DNA of 64,000 bases, from positions 77,356,777-77,420,776 of the forward strand of contig JAMXBB010000003.1 of assembly GCA_024138015.1 (NCBI GenBank), read 5' to 3'. The notes under the pieces are model-generated. The model was not told where the DNA came from. It searched no databases and saw only the letters and a list, made by a program, of their open reading frames with translations. The position numbers were made by a program, and so were the translations under genes. The number at the start of each line of letters is the position of its first letter. The stretch's first letter is position 1. Below, piece after piece: positions 44,462 through 58,109 of this stretch. This stretch comes from Lumnitzera littorea. Its lineage: Eukaryota > Streptophyta > Magnoliopsida > Myrtales > Combretaceae.

Positions 44462-45856
44462 TCATATGTATAGATCCTTCATGAAACTAAGATTAAAATA
44501 TAACAAGACTTCTTTGAAAGCGGTCAATTTTGTCTTATGCGCTTTCAGAAGACTTTTTCCTTTAACTGATGTTACCTTGTCAATTCTCTTCATAACCTAA
44601 AGATACACAAGTGTCTCCTCAGCTCTCTGTGAGCTAAGTAAGAGTGGATAAAACAAAACACAAGACATACACAATATACATTCACAAAGATTAGTATTAT
44701 AGGACATTCAATCTCATAACCTGAGTTATCAATACAAATTGTTTATGCAGAAAATTCATGTTATGCTTATGTACGTGACATGCATTAGTACTGATATCCT
44801 ATACTTTTCTAATTCATCATCTGATTAGTCAACATACCCAGGCATTTAAATACAATTTCTAGGAATTTAGGGTAATAAGGAGCTGCTTGGGAGTAGGACT
44901 CCCAACAAAACCACTTACTGTGGTTTGAAAATTCAACACATAATCAGTCACACATTAAGCCAGAATAAGTTGAGCAATACAGCTCTATATACTCAAAAGT
45001 CAACTCAACAGTGTTTAAGCTTTCAGAAACTCGACCTAGAAGTCCTTTAGTGTCATGCCATGAATGTAGTAGATAGTATAATAACCCAATATCAAGCATA
45101 AATCTCAAGTTTTACATTATAAACAATTCAGCTATTTCAACTTTATATTACATTCTTTCATAGAGGGTTCACTTAAGTGAATACTCTAAAAAACCATTCA
45201 GTTTCTAAGTTTTCCAAACAGAAATACATATTGATGGGTTAGTCATACATGAGGAAACATTTCACTCAGTCAACAAATACATTCAATAGAATCATATATC
45301 TAATCAATCCAACACCTCATTACAATTTATGGCTTAACTGACTCTAAGTCAAGTAAACATAGGTCTACTTGCACGAAAATAGAATATCCACTTACCCGAG
45401 CTTAATAGTAGCATAAAATCCTAAGCTGCATGATATGGTCCTTTCTCGCTTATCACACCTAGAAAAGTACACATAAACCCTAAGTTAGCTATAGGTCGAT
45501 ACCAAACTCTTGTAAGTTTTTTCTATCACGTTTCCAAGCTTATTCTAATCGTGGGTTATTCTTTTCTTATCTGATTTATTTTTTCTTGCAAATTTTATAT
45601 CATCACACTCATTATTTCGAGGACTATTCAACTAAGTTAAAATACCAACTTTTACCTATATTTTCCAAAACTTTACAGTACTTAGTCATCGTCAAATGTT
45701 AAATATTATCAAGTATAGATATAAGTCAACTTATAAAATTGTAATTATAAAATATTATATTCTTATATACATAAGATGTATACATGAAGATGAGGAGACA
45801 TAAAAATATATAGATATGCTTAAGCAAATACATATTCCTAAGTCTATTTACGTTTC

Positions 45857-48800
45857 TATAACACCCCGGAACTTATAACGCTATAACTCACTACATTTCC
45901 CTAGCTTCGATTGACACATTAGGGGTCTAGAAACCTATAACCTGTTGAAATTCAACAATTAAATATAAATCTACCAACTCTCATAACAAATAATCTCCTC
46001 AATTTATAACTATGAGTGGTATAATAAACTACTCAATCCCCTAAGTACAATAAATATCCGATATAACCTTTACAACTAAATAAAGAGCTCATGACTTAAT
46101 ATAACCTGACATAATATTTTCATGCATCTCAACCCACCATCAAGGTAACAATAGTCCTCATCTTCAATTAGTGATTGTACCTTACATTATCATAATGCTC
46201 CACATCATCAATAATACCTAAGCCTACAATTAAAAGACAGTAGCCCCCGTAGGGTGAGCTAATGCTTGATACAAGATAACGCACATGCGTATGAATATAC
46301 ATGTAACAAGTCAAGCATACACACAAGTATCAACATAAATACAACAAACAATCAGTTTTAAATCTTGTTATTTAAGACCGTAAACAGTATAATCTCAATA
46401 TTTTGAGACTTGGGGTTACTCATGACCCATATACACACAATACATAAATACTACATAGGTATTGGTGTTGGGTCTTTCCTAATCATCCGGGTGCCAAAAA
46501 CCATCTTAAATCTACCTTGGTTATTTTAGTGTAAGACTCCATTGAGGACAATATCGCACAAATATTAATAGATATCTCAACAACATCACTGGACTCAACC
46601 AGTGGGTAGTCAAAGCTAAGCATAAGTATCAAATAGTTAAGTCTGAGTTTCATTTAAGTCCAGTTAATGTACACTAATTTAGCATACACAATCAACAAAC
46701 ATGTATCACATATTTAGTACTCCTATCTCAATAAGATCCGATTCCTCATAACTTCTAACACTTGTGCAAAAATATTAAATATCGAGTTTAATATTTATTA
46801 AATTCTTTGCAATTTAACTCAACACTTCTTCCCCTCTAACTCAACCTTCTGCCTCATCCTTTTAGCTTTCAAACCATCTTCTATATGTCCTTCCATAATC
46901 TTTTATTTACTTTTCGACATCTCATAATCTATACACATTAACACTAACCTATATACACTTATAGCATATACACTGACATACCCATGATCACTCACATGCC
47001 TATATCTAACACTAACATATACACATGCGCAACATACACAAAGGGACGGTCGTACATTGTACATACAATCTCATACTCATGTATGATGCGTACATACCAC
47101 CGTACCGAATACCTTGACACCTTACACTCCTATACTAGCTCGACAACACCAACAATACGCAATTTATGCCGTAACTATATCACCATTGTTCCCCATCCAC
47201 CTTATTAATCGCCTTCGCTAAACTCACACCAAAACCATAAAACTAAGAATTCTTTAAAGAAAAAAAGTAAGAACTGTAAACCCCGTGAATTTAGCCTTCT
47301 AAGTATAGAAACAAACATCCAAACTGTAGATGATTTCCTAAACTCAAAAGAGCCAGTAAGATTTAAAATCGATTAAAATCTCAATCTAAAACCTAAAGTG
47401 GATACGAAAAACCTTAAATCATCAATTGAACCCTAACCGCATACGAAGACCCTTAAAACCTCGAACCTCATCAAAACCCTAAGATGACAATCAAAGATTT
47501 AATCGCGTAAGAATATATGAAACCCTAAATGTGTAAAAACATTAGAGATTGTGCCCTAAAGTAATAAGAACCCTAAAACCATAACTTTAAGGATATCAAA
47601 GCACTAATTCACCATAATTTACCCTAAAACCCTAAATGATAATATATCCTCCACATTTTGCCATGTTATCGGTAAACGACTAAAGATAACCCTCAATCAT
47701 GCATAAACATTTAGAATACTTAAGCGATCCCTTAGAAACTAAGATAATGAGTCATAGATTATATTTATCCCTTAAGTATGTGATTAAGATAGTATTACAT
47801 AGAGTTAAGGGTATAGTTGAAGATTAGGTTAAATGTAGTAAACCTTAATACCCTAAATGCTATTTTTCATCTTAATTATATTAAGTAGCTTAACAAATGA
47901 TGTATATAGGATATAAATACCTAATGAAAGACCTCATTATCTATTTTTACAAATCAATTTACTAAATTTCTTATTTCCTTCCTTCATTTTCCCCTTAATT
48001 TTCCTTAATTACTACATTATGTACATAAATTTACATAAGCTTAAGGAGAGTTGACCAAGTCAACACATGTTGACCAAGGTCAAAATGTTAACCAAGTCAA
48101 CACTTTGAAAAGTCAACAAAAGACTAAAGAGATAAAGAAAATATCTCTTACTTAATGATGGCTTTTCTTTTCTTTCTTTCTTTTTTATTTTTCTTCTCCT
48201 CCTTTTCTCTTCAATTGCCGTCCATACATCTCCCCTTGTAGACCCCACCATTCTTCTTCTTCCATAAGCAAAACAAATAAAAAGAAATAAAACAAAAACA
48301 TCCTCCATGGTGTGAGCTTCATTTCCCTTTCATTTTTCTTTTCTTTCCAACCATTTCATCCATAATCAAGGGCAACTTAAGGTATGCTATTTCATTCTTA
48401 TGTCTTACTTCATCCTCTTTATTACTTAGAAGGAGAAAAGGTTAGGTTATGTGTTGTGTACAAATATATATGTATATGTTGATCTAGGCTTAAAATTGCA
48501 ATCTTTACATAGTGAAGAAGAAGGATATGCATGTGCATATGTCCTTAAGTATATGTATAAAAGGATATGCTAGAAGAATACATGTATAAATCCCTTTGTA
48601 CATAAGTATACAATATGTACATAACCTAAAATAAGGTATATACTAACTATACATACATATATCATGTCAAATATACCCTTAAAATATAAAAAGAATGAAA
48701 TTGTGAAGCTTTCTTAAGGGTGTAGATAAGGCATACGAAAATACGTATAAAAATACGTATGCCACCGTATGTGAATATAGGTATATGTATTAGTATATGT

Positions 48801-51095
48801 ATAAGTACATAAGTATACATATTAGTATGTTATGAGTGTAGGTAGGTATATAACATATGTATATGTATAAGTACTTAATGACATATATATTTACATGTAA
48901 TAAATGGATTACACAAGCTATGACATTATCTAAACATTACATAAGCCATGACATCATCAATTGATTACATAAGTGATGATGTAAGTGTAGGTTTATAATA
49001 AAAGAAATAATAAGATTACATAAGCATATAACACAGGTATATACATGTACTTAGAAGTCAAAAATACCTTAAACCCTAAGACACTTCCTAAATTGAATTA
49101 AACTTAATCAAGTATGTGAATTTGTAGCACTAATGTAAAATTTCCTAAGTATAAGAATCAAATAGCTAATTCAATCATTAAATCCTAAACTAGGGCATAA
49201 ACATAAGCAATAAGAATAATTAAACTTCAATAAAATAAAATTTCAATAAATTTAGCCCATAACATAAAACACGGGTCTTAACGTCCAAAACGAACATTAC
49301 TGTGTGAATGTATGTCCGAAAACGATGAAAAACAACTATAAATTCATAAATATTGAAAATAGAATGAAAAAGTTACGTACGATTAACAATTAGGTTTAAT
49401 CGAATAAGGGCTGATAGTAATCTAAGTAGAATTAGGTAGGTAGATGTCTAGAACCATTAGTTAAGTTAACTACTTATTATTGTTGTTATCTCGTAATGAT
49501 CAAGTGATCCCGACGAGGGCGAGGATCTCCCGATCGGTTATTACGACTAGAGCGAGTCGTCATAGTCAAGTGAGTACTCCCGATGACTCTATACTTGTTT
49601 GTACTTGTAGTTAGTACACTTAAATTGAATATCAATAACTTAATGCATGGGGTTTTGGGATATGCGTGTGCTTGATATTGATTGATTGTTGTAAGAAATA
49701 GTGTTAAATACAATAATTGATGATTTGATGGTATGACTGATTTTTATATGATTTGGATGGTTTGCTGATATTAATTGATCATCTCATAATTTGACCTAAT
49801 TATATTTGGCTTATATTAAATTAAAAGGGTCATGCATTATCCATGCATCGCATTACTTATTCTAACCGTCACTTCACGCGGTTGGTAATGAAGGGCCTTG
49901 GAAGGATGGATTCCCACATGATTTGATTAGTACCGTGTAGGAGCATGGGTACAACAAGACCCTACCCTTGGGTCGCGGGTTCTATGGGCGCCGAAGACGC
50001 TAACTGTGGGTGGCTAGAGGTCGCGTCTAGAGACCACCGTTGTAGGGTGTGAGTATGGACTGCAGAGGCCACCTCACCGCTAGGCTTGGGACTTTGTGAA
50101 CTATTGGATTTTTGAAAATGGGAATGTATTTTTGTGTAATACGGAATTCAAAGTTATGGGTAAAAACCCAGGTGCTAGAGTCCGGTTGTGATTGGTGCCG
50201 ATGAATCTCCAACCCTTATCTCAGAGGGCGTTAAAATCCGATATTATATGCAGTACTAGTCAACTGCATATATTGTTTGGCATACTGCGTGTACATGCAT
50301 TCATATGGTTGTAATAATTTGTTTGATAACTTATTTGCCAGTATGGTATGAGGGATAGCTCACTAAGCTCTTGTAGCTTATTCCCCAATAGTCTTTCTTT
50401 TGCAGGTTTACATATGATGGGATTGGGATAAGTCTCGAGTGCTGAGGGCGAGATGAAGATATGTACATTAGTGTTAGGATTAGTTGAGATTTTTATAGAT
50501 GATACATAAACACTCTTTGTAGAAAATATTCACATGTTAGAATTTAATATAATTTAATTCTACCTGCAGTTTTATAATGTTGGTAATCCTGTCTTATTAT
50601 TTGGTAGGGAATACCGATTCTCTACGGTTCTGAGGAACTGTGGGATATCAAACATCTATAGTTATTTATAATTATATCTTATGTCATGTTATAATAAATT
50701 ATTTACTTGAAAATCATTAATCTTAGTGATTTATTATTTAGGGTCTTGCAATCTTTGACTTGCAAGACGGTTTTCATATCATGAGTACATACATGTTATG
50801 AAAATTTTAAGTAATCCTACTAGGCCCCCTTTAGGGTCTTGACAAGAACAATACTTACATGTAATTCGTGATAAGAAATAGCTTAGACTTGAATTATAAA
50901 TGTGTGAAGCTACAAAAACGGAAATCTTGATAGTTTTTATGACATCTCCTTAAAGAAAAACGAATTTATACGTTAAATAGACGAATGACTTACTCAAAAT
51001 TATTGTATCTTTGTGTTTTCTTGAAGATTCACTAGTTTTCTTATGCTTTAGCCCCTAAATCCGAATTCTTCAAAGAACAAGTGGCAATTTACCCA
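45857..51095 (-). mobile_element. Second-family solo LTR (about 1.7 kb), interrupted by solo LTR B
   Basis: In minus sense it ends CCGGGGTGTTATA at 45857, like the GGGGTGTTACA end of many plant gypsy LTRs with one G-to-A change. It shares the general layout of the 3.5-kb LTRs (TTAGCTCAC box, GGCACC..GATTAGG box). The other end is put at 51095 (TGGGTAAATTGCC in minus sense) because GTTTC flanks both sides (45852-45856 and 51096-51100). Without the nested copy it is about 1.67 kb. The right edge rests on one 5-bp match plus CA, so it needs checking. Confidence 0.5.
47275..50844 (+). mobile_element. 3.5-kb solo LTR, copy B
   Basis: Starts TGTAAACCCCGTGAATTTAG and ends GGGTCTTGACA, 3570 bp. It is flanked by AGAAC on both sides (47270-47274 and 50845-50849), a perfect 5-bp duplication. 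Same orientation as copy A and alignable from end to end. A pyrimidine-rich leader at 48150-48380 and CCACCATTC-type sequence suggest the transcribed part. No Pol coding. Confidence 0.85.
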
Positions 51096-51296
51096 GTTTC
51101 GAGTATTCCTTTGCAAAAACCTACTTTTTACTTTGATTTCTACTCTCTAACTCCTTGAATCTATACCTATAGGTGTTCTTGATAATTCTCCTTTAAGTTT
51201 TCGAGTAGGGTACACAAATGGAAGTGTATAGAATGGTGAAGAAAGAAAATAATGTATGGGAAAGATATGGGATTGAACATTTCCCTTGGACAACTT

Positions 51297-51445
51297 TGTC
51301 CTTGGTACTTAAAGCTTATTTACATGCCATATTGATATTTAGATATTTTCTTATGACAGTATTACTCTTAGTACTTGATATCTATTTACATGCCATATTA
51401 ATGTTTGAATTTTTTTTCTTGATAATATTGCCCTTAGCATCTCTA
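51297..51445 (+). repeat. Two to three tandem units of about 68 bp
   Basis: CTTGGTACTTAAAGCTTATT, CTTAGTACTTGATATCTATT and CTTAGCATCTCTAGTCAATT begin successive units that share TTTACATGCCATATT. Just outside the solo LTR end. Origin unknown. Confidence 0.6.
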
Positions 51446-51521
51446 GTCAATTACAAGCTATACTATGTTTTTAAACCTTTATTATATTATTATATTCCTT
51501 CCATTATTTTATATTTTCAAA

Positions 51522-51524
<3 letters not shown>

Positions 51525-51566
<42 letters not shown>

Positions 51567-51597
51567 ACATATATATATATATATATATATATATACC
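51525..51597. repeat. (ATT)n and (TA)n microsatellites
   Basis: About 13 ATT units followed by about 13 TA units. They inflate a 181-codon open frame at 51218-51763 that shows no domain and is not called a gene. Confidence 0.85.
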
Positions 51598-51599
51598 TA

Positions 51600-54560
51600 C
51601 CTACATCAACTTTATCATATCTAAGTTAGTACTTAAGAACATATTCGTATTTCTATTAGCTTTTGGTTTCAATTACTATTATGAATTCCCTTTGGTAGAA
51701 AACATGACCTACAACCTTAATTTACTTATATATAAACTTTTAGTTTTAGTACAAGGCTGGTAATATTACAAATAAATCATCAATAGTAATTCAAAGTCAT
51801 TTAATAAAATCATAGTTTATTAACTAAATCATGAAAATTTCTATAATAAAACGCAGATCAAATTATACTTACTTTAGTGGACATCAACTTTGATTTGCTT
51901 AGCTTATTGTCTCATAATGTCACTAAACGATCTTTAATTCTCTTCAATATCTCACGTTTAAGTGATAAGAGGAATTTTTTTTTTTTTCTTGTTTCAATTC
52001 TACACATGTATAATTTTATTTTCCAGGTATCGAAGTATGTGGGGGTGGTTTTGCTAAAGAGGATGGTGGAGTCTTTTAAGTATAGTCTCCAAGAAATGCT
52101 AACCGCAAGTCCCATGCTAATATTAGAAAATTACATTTCCTCGTCATTCCACAAGTTTGCCATCTGGATCATTTAAGCAAGGTGTCCTGTTGTCTTCGAT
52201 TAGCACATCCTGCTTTCTACGTCCCAGTCTTGGATAAAATATTCCAACCGGTCCAATTGGTTTATGACATCCAAAAGCTTTAAGAATTTGTAATAGTTTT
52301 GCTCCAATAGTATTTTAACAACAGCTCATGAAGTGTCCTATCTATTCTATTCTATTGTAGTTGAATTTCTCCTCATGGAATCCTAGCCGCGTTCAACATT
52401 GTGTGAAGAATCAGCTATTAGCTTGTTTTAGTTATTATAAATAAAACATTATATGAACATTTTACACATATTATATTAGTTACAGTAAAATATGTAAATA
52501 TCTATTAAGCATCATAATATTTAATATATGTACATGGGTTATAAATATCATTTTATAGCATCAAATAAATATTATTTCATGACAATTTAAAAATTCCATG
52601 GCTCATATAATTTATTTCTAAGAAGTCATAATATATTGGAGATCAAATTTAATGTTTTTAATAATTATCGGTTTTATTGATAAACTACCGTTTTTATCAA
52701 ATTAATTTTTTTATATAGCTTATTTTTAGAAATTGATTTCACTTGAATTATTTTATCTAACTTTTCTAATGTTACTGTAAAGTTTAAAATTAAACGGATA
52801 ACATAGCCTGACGTCCTAAATTTAGAGGCTCGGATCCTAGGGTAATCGTATAGGTTTGAAATCTTAAAATATTACAGTAATATGATTTATAATTCCTTTA
52901 TGTCATGTTTCGTAAAAAAAAATTTACTCAAAATGAAATAGCGATTTCGATCTCTATTCCCTTTCCAATTAAAATTCTATATCAAAATAGCTTAGACATT
53001 CTTTTCATACATTTGTGTCTAACTATTTGTTTCCTTCACCGTAAGGAACAACTATTTAGTTGGGAATAGACTAAAAGTGTAAATGCAAAGTGTCAATGCA
53101 TACAACACAGATATGTAACGTGAAAAATAATAAAACACATATTAGTTTTCTATATTTTTAGAGTAATGTAGTTTACTATTTTTTTTTGTCACATTTGATA
53201 CGTGAGAGTGTACTTAAAATAGTATCGTAATTCTCAGTTTAAGAGTAAATATCTATTCTTTAGAATCAACAATTATGGTGGAAATTCATTTCTTCATTTT
53301 AGAAGAGAGAATGGCAATTTCATTTTATTCTTATTAATTATTATTAGTTGAATATTACACATTTAATCTTCATCCTAATTATAATATTCAATGAAATTGA
53401 TATTTTTGACAAATACTAGTATATATACATTGAATTTCATTCCATTTATTTGATATTTCCGAACTTAGAAAAAGATTTATCATTCCAATCCTAGTTTCAT
53501 TCCATTCTATTTCATTTAAATTCATTTTATTTCATTTCAAGCCATTCATGCATACTTAGTAGTTTTTATATTTCCTTACATTGCAGCATGTTACTTTAAG
53601 GATGAGTCAGATAGATGTTCCTAGGTAGATAGTTATTCAAACGTTGAATAATTTTGTGGAAAATATCAAAATGGATAGATGGTAGAAAATATTTTCTTGA
53701 GGGAAACGAACTTTTTCCTTTGCCAGAAAATATCGAAGATGATTCTGACATCAGAAATGATTTTGGAAGAGGAGGAAAATGGTAGGCAATGGCAACATAT
53801 CATCTAAAAGATTTTGCGTGTCACTACACTTACATGATTATAGACTCATTTTTACGGAGGCTCCTATTTTGGTTAAAAGTTCTCAATAATTAACGTATGA
53901 CTAAAGAGATGAAGGTATAAAACCCAATCGAATATGGGCAACTCTTCTTTTCAATAAAGGTATCAACATTATTTTAGTAATGGTGATTCTACAACAAAGA
54001 TGAAAATTTGGTATCATGGTTATTAATAAATCCTGCATAGGGTGATAAAAACATATAAGCAAGCACACTAATATTATAATTAATCTAAAAATTACCATGC
54101 TTAAAAAATCCTACATAGAGGAGAGATATATAAGTTTATAATTAGTCTAAGAGACCATCTTCCTTTTTATTTTCTTAGTGTAAATTAAGAGGGTAGAGAT
54201 ATGAAGCACAAGTAAAAGTAATCGATAAGAGTAGATATGGTTTTGAAGAGTGAGATGAAGGGATATGGAAAATGAGTTGTCGGTTTAGGGGTATAGGAAG
54301 AAGATTAGGGTAGTGCGATGATAAATATATAAAATTACACATTATTCATTCATTTATTGATACTTTTATTGTAAACTTTATTTAGAAATGATGAAATGCA
54401 GCACTCTTGGATCATTTATAAAATATTGATAACAAGGATAAAAAAATAGAGTTTAAGTGGTCCATGTGTACTAAACTATTTTTCACACCAATTATATAGA
54501 CCAACTATAGGCATGAAAAGTACATAGCAATTTCATGTTTCCAGTTTCTTAGACAGTCAT
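51600..54560. other. AT-rich DNA without recognised genes; repeat copy 2 at 52985-53150
   Basis: 52985-53150 is the second copy of the dispersed repeat at 43470. 53285-53545 holds many ATTTCATTCC/AATTTCATTT words as in some MITEs, but no clean inverted ends. 54020-54150 has a loose duplication (AAATCCTGCATAGG versus AAATCCTACATAGAG). No protein family was recognised. Confidence 0.5.
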
Positions 54561-54569
54561 GCCCTTCAT

Positions 54570-55435
54570 GTTTGGAGGAAGCCATTTGTTACTTGCAAAT
54601 AAATCGAAGATAGCCCCTTGAAGTGATTGTTGAGTAGCAACTAAAGAAGACTCGAAGACACCAAATGCTGATCAAAGTTGTGGAGGAGCTCACTATCTCC
54701 ATACGACAAAACAACACACCCACGCTGGCTTCTTCACAAGAATTTCGACCTCTCCAACAACAGAGCATAGCAACAACGTCGAGCTGCACTTCAAGGAGCA
54801 AACAACATTGCCGACTCTAGACAAGAGCACATCAGATCTGAGCTCCGTCCTAATCCTCTACTTGAACACCGACTAGACTCTACATGCATAAGCAAGCCAA
54901 AGCTCAAGATGAAAACCCAAGCTACTGATTATATAACAACGTGTCAACCGCAAGTACCAACCTACACAACAGTAAGCAAACACAAGCCAAGCTCTACAGT
55001 GCACAACAGAGTAGCCAAGATAGCCAGATGACAGCAGCAAGCAAACAAAAGCTGAGCTTCCATTCAACCTCGTAGACCCAAACTTCACCCACCCAAGCTA
55101 ACCTACAACACAAGTAACCTTGACCTGCGTGATCAAACCTGAGCGAGAGATAGCAGCAACTCCCCCAATTGCTCGACCAATGTAGTAGCTCCTCGCATAC
55201 ACCCTAGCAAATTAGCCACGCACGATAGTATAGGAGCAAGTCAATGACCAAATGGAGCTCTATATGACAAGCCAAGCTGTCCATAGTAGCGGCGAATCCG
55301 AGCTTCACCTGAATTATCGACCTGAGTTGAGCATCTCGCTGACTGGAGTTGGAGTATTCATTACAAAAGTTGTTGAGTAGCCATGGTACTCTGCATGGCT
55401 CTACACCAATGTCCAAGCTGTAGGCACTTGAATGA
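54570..55435 (-). other. GC-richer non-coding block next to the viral sequence
   Basis: Clearly richer in G and C than its neighbours and repetitive at word level: CAAGCCAAGCTC, AAGCTGAGCTTC, CCGAGCTTCACC on the plus strand. Read on the minus strand it gives GAGCTTGGCTTGT and GAAGCTCGGATTCGCC, the same style as the LARD interior at 22.9-25.7 kb. No protein domain. It may be a fragment of a related element inserted in the opposite orientation. Confidence 0.4.
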
Positions 55436-55809
55436 GTCAGCATAGCAAACCCGAGACGCAGACGAGAAATTAAAGTATCATGATCTAAGCCATCTGGACT
55501 ATCAGTATTACTTGGACTGTTGGGAATTGGATTGTTCTCATCTTCATCTAGAGAATTTTTTGGGTCACTTGTTGCATCGTTACTTTGTTTGATCTCTGAA
55601 TGTACCATAAAAATCTTAGATATTGTCTGCTTATGGTATGCCTTAAGAAAGGCTTTTATAGTATTATCTTGCTACGTTCTAGATTATGCTTCTCATCATC
55701 ATCATCTCCTAATTTTTGGGTTTCTTAAAGATCTTCAAATTTTTGTTTTAAACTGGAAGTTTCCTTTATTTTCCCTTTCTTTTTTTCTAGAAGCCTCCAT
55801 TTGTTTAAC

Positions 55810-56900
55810 TTATTCCCTTAACTCAAGGAGAATTTTCTTTTGAGGCTCTTCAAATTCTAAAAAGGAAATTGAGGTTATTTTGGTTTTGATAATCTCAGCA
55901 AATATATTTGATCCTGCAAAGGCTGATGATGGAATAGATGAAATTCCTCTTTGCTTTGGTTTTAGCATCTCAATTTGATTCCTCAATTTTTGGATTTCCA
56001 ACTCCTTTTGGTTGATGTATTCTTAAAGACTCATACTGGGTTGTAGTATAGCCTTTTTTACTTTTTCAAGCCTCTTTATAGGAAGGTGATCATCTTAGGA
56101 TAGTCATCTACCTTTTGTTCAACAGTAGATAACCGTTATTGAATATTTTCAACATTAGATCCTAACCTCCTTAGCATCTTATTCTAGGCTAAGACATTAT
56201 TAGTATGCCAATTTAACACAGCTTCTATTGTGCTACTCTTTTTTTAGTTACCCAATGCATCTCTTTTTGTAGGATCTCTAACTTTTAGATTATGACATTA
56301 ATTTTCCACCATATATTCCTCAATAGGTGGAAATTCTTCCTTAGTTGGTTGCATCATAAAGGAAAGGCCAAGTGGGGGCTCTCCCTTAGATTGTAACAAA
56401 AGAGAATTATTTCTCTTGTCTGGTTTATTCTGACTGGAGTGTTAGATAACCTTATCAACATAGTATTTAGTGTTAGAATCTAATGACTCTGAAGAAGCAT
56501 CAGAATCACCAATACTCATCGTTGGCTATAAAGATGATGCTCTATCATCTCTTCTTTTCTTTGGTCGCAAATACGCTTTTGGAATCTACTGCAGGTGTGA
56601 TTCTCTATTATGATGTCTCTTATTCACTCTTCAGTTAAGGGGTTTTAGAGTCAAATTAGTCTTAGCCTGCTTAGGATCCAACTTGATCTCGATGTTGATG
56701 AGCTTCTTGTAAATATTATGCAAAGATTCCTTTTTAGGCCCTTCGTCTAGCTTTTGTGTAGGAAACTCATCCTCTTTGGTCTCTGTTAGTTGTTGACTCC
56801 TCTGAGGAAGTTTATAATTGACCATATATTACTGCTTTCCATAATTTTCTCCAAGAGGCCTTATGGTAGGATCACCGTCTTGGTACTTTTTCTAACAAGA
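55810..56900 (-). pseudogene. Viral coiled-coil / capsid N-terminal region
   Basis: Minus-strand pieces read NWHTNNVLA-NKMLRRLGSN, VENIQ-RLSTVEQKVDD and MEIQKLRNQIEMLKPKQR, a heptad-rich stretch as found between movement protein and capsid core in caulimovirid polyproteins. Further downstream (55608-55440) is an acidic, Ser/Asn/Pro-rich stretch (DEDENNPIPNSPSNTDSPD). Several stops. The assignment to a viral region rests on position and coiled-coil character. Confidence 0.5.
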
Positions 56901-57149
56901 GCATGATTTTTTTTTTTTCTTTTTCTTTGATTCTATTAGAGGATCTTTTGGGAGATTCTTCTTTACATAACAATCATTACACTAATAGTCTTCATCAAAG
57001 TAAACATTGAATGGGTCTTTGAAAAAATAAACAAGTTTGCCTAAGTTGTCAAAGTATTTTACAATATGCTACAATCGCTTATCAAGTTTTTGAGCCTTAT
57101 AAGCATCTGATTGTTGGACCATAAACATGGTTGAGAAAATGGATGGACT

Positions 57150-58109
57150 AGATTTTTGCTCTTAGGGCCTATCAAATTGGATGACTATAGAGTCATCTTT
57201 CTTTTTTACAAAAGTGGGATCAATCGATTGGATAAGAATCATATTATGATGACGGTTCTCTCAACTTGTCACCAATGTTGTTGGAAAGATTTTCAAGAGA
57301 TCTACTCTAGACATTTGTTTCGGAGCATGTGCTATTGTAAGAGTCCGACTGGAATTCATTGACATAATGAGAGCCTCATTACTTTGTCTTGGTAAAGATA
57401 AATCAAAGGAATGAATTTGAACTTGATATACCGTCTAATAGTATAGAGTTGCTACAATAGATTTGGGGTTCAAAGGTGCTCCAATGACTTGAACTTGGAC
57501 TTAGAGAGCTTTTAAAAACTTTGGATCTACTAAAGTAAGATTGTAATTGGGATACAGTATCATAAGCATTGTTCTAACGTTAAGGGCTATCTTTATGGTA
57601 ACCTTTTCCACTGTAGAGTGCCAAAGCTAATCTGATTGCTCCAAAGTGGATATGAGTGTATCTTTAAGTTAACCATTGTCTAGTTTGCTCTGGGGTATTT
57701 GTAAGGTTACAAACTATTCTTCCTGTAAAGCTCCAATCGAACACTGGTCAAATTTAAAGAATTGAATATATTCCTTGACCTACTTCAAACTTGGGCTGAT
57801 GAAAGATCTGAACAAAGATTTTTGTGATCTTGCAAAGGATGAGTATAGGTTAACCAAAGGAAAGGAAGTTCCATTTATTTTTTCTTGGTCTTTAAGATAA
57901 AATAGCTCATAAAAGTAATCTATCTTGTTAGAATGTGTTATGTTAAAGGGAATGTCTAAATTAAAAGTAGCTATTACGAGAGTAATGGAAGTATGAGATG
58001 GTTCTAAAGTGGTGGTAGTACTTGAGTTGACTGTGTTTGGATTTTCCATCATACTATAATCACTTTCTCCTTCTCCTAAAGAAGAGAAATTGTTTGGCTT
58101 TGAGAACAT
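57150..58109 (-). pseudogene. Viral movement-protein-like region
   Basis: The first open frame (58109-57780) has no clear motif. Further on (about 57655-57600) IHFGAIRLALALYSGKG resembles the core of the caulimovirid 30K-type movement protein, and SRTLTIAHAPKQMSRVDLLK follows at about 57340-57280. Such proteins open plasmodesmata for virus spread. Here it carries stops and frame changes and cannot be functional. Confidence 0.5.

Noticed and set aside
51218..51763. 181-codon open frame, the second longest in the window
   Set aside because: It spans ATT and TA microsatellites and tandem repeats and shows no domain; composition explains its length.
54589..55608. Minus-strand frames of 70-134 codons as viral or host genes
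   Set aside because: Most of the length lies in the GC-rich block without motifs; only the acidic start at 55608-55440 may be viral.
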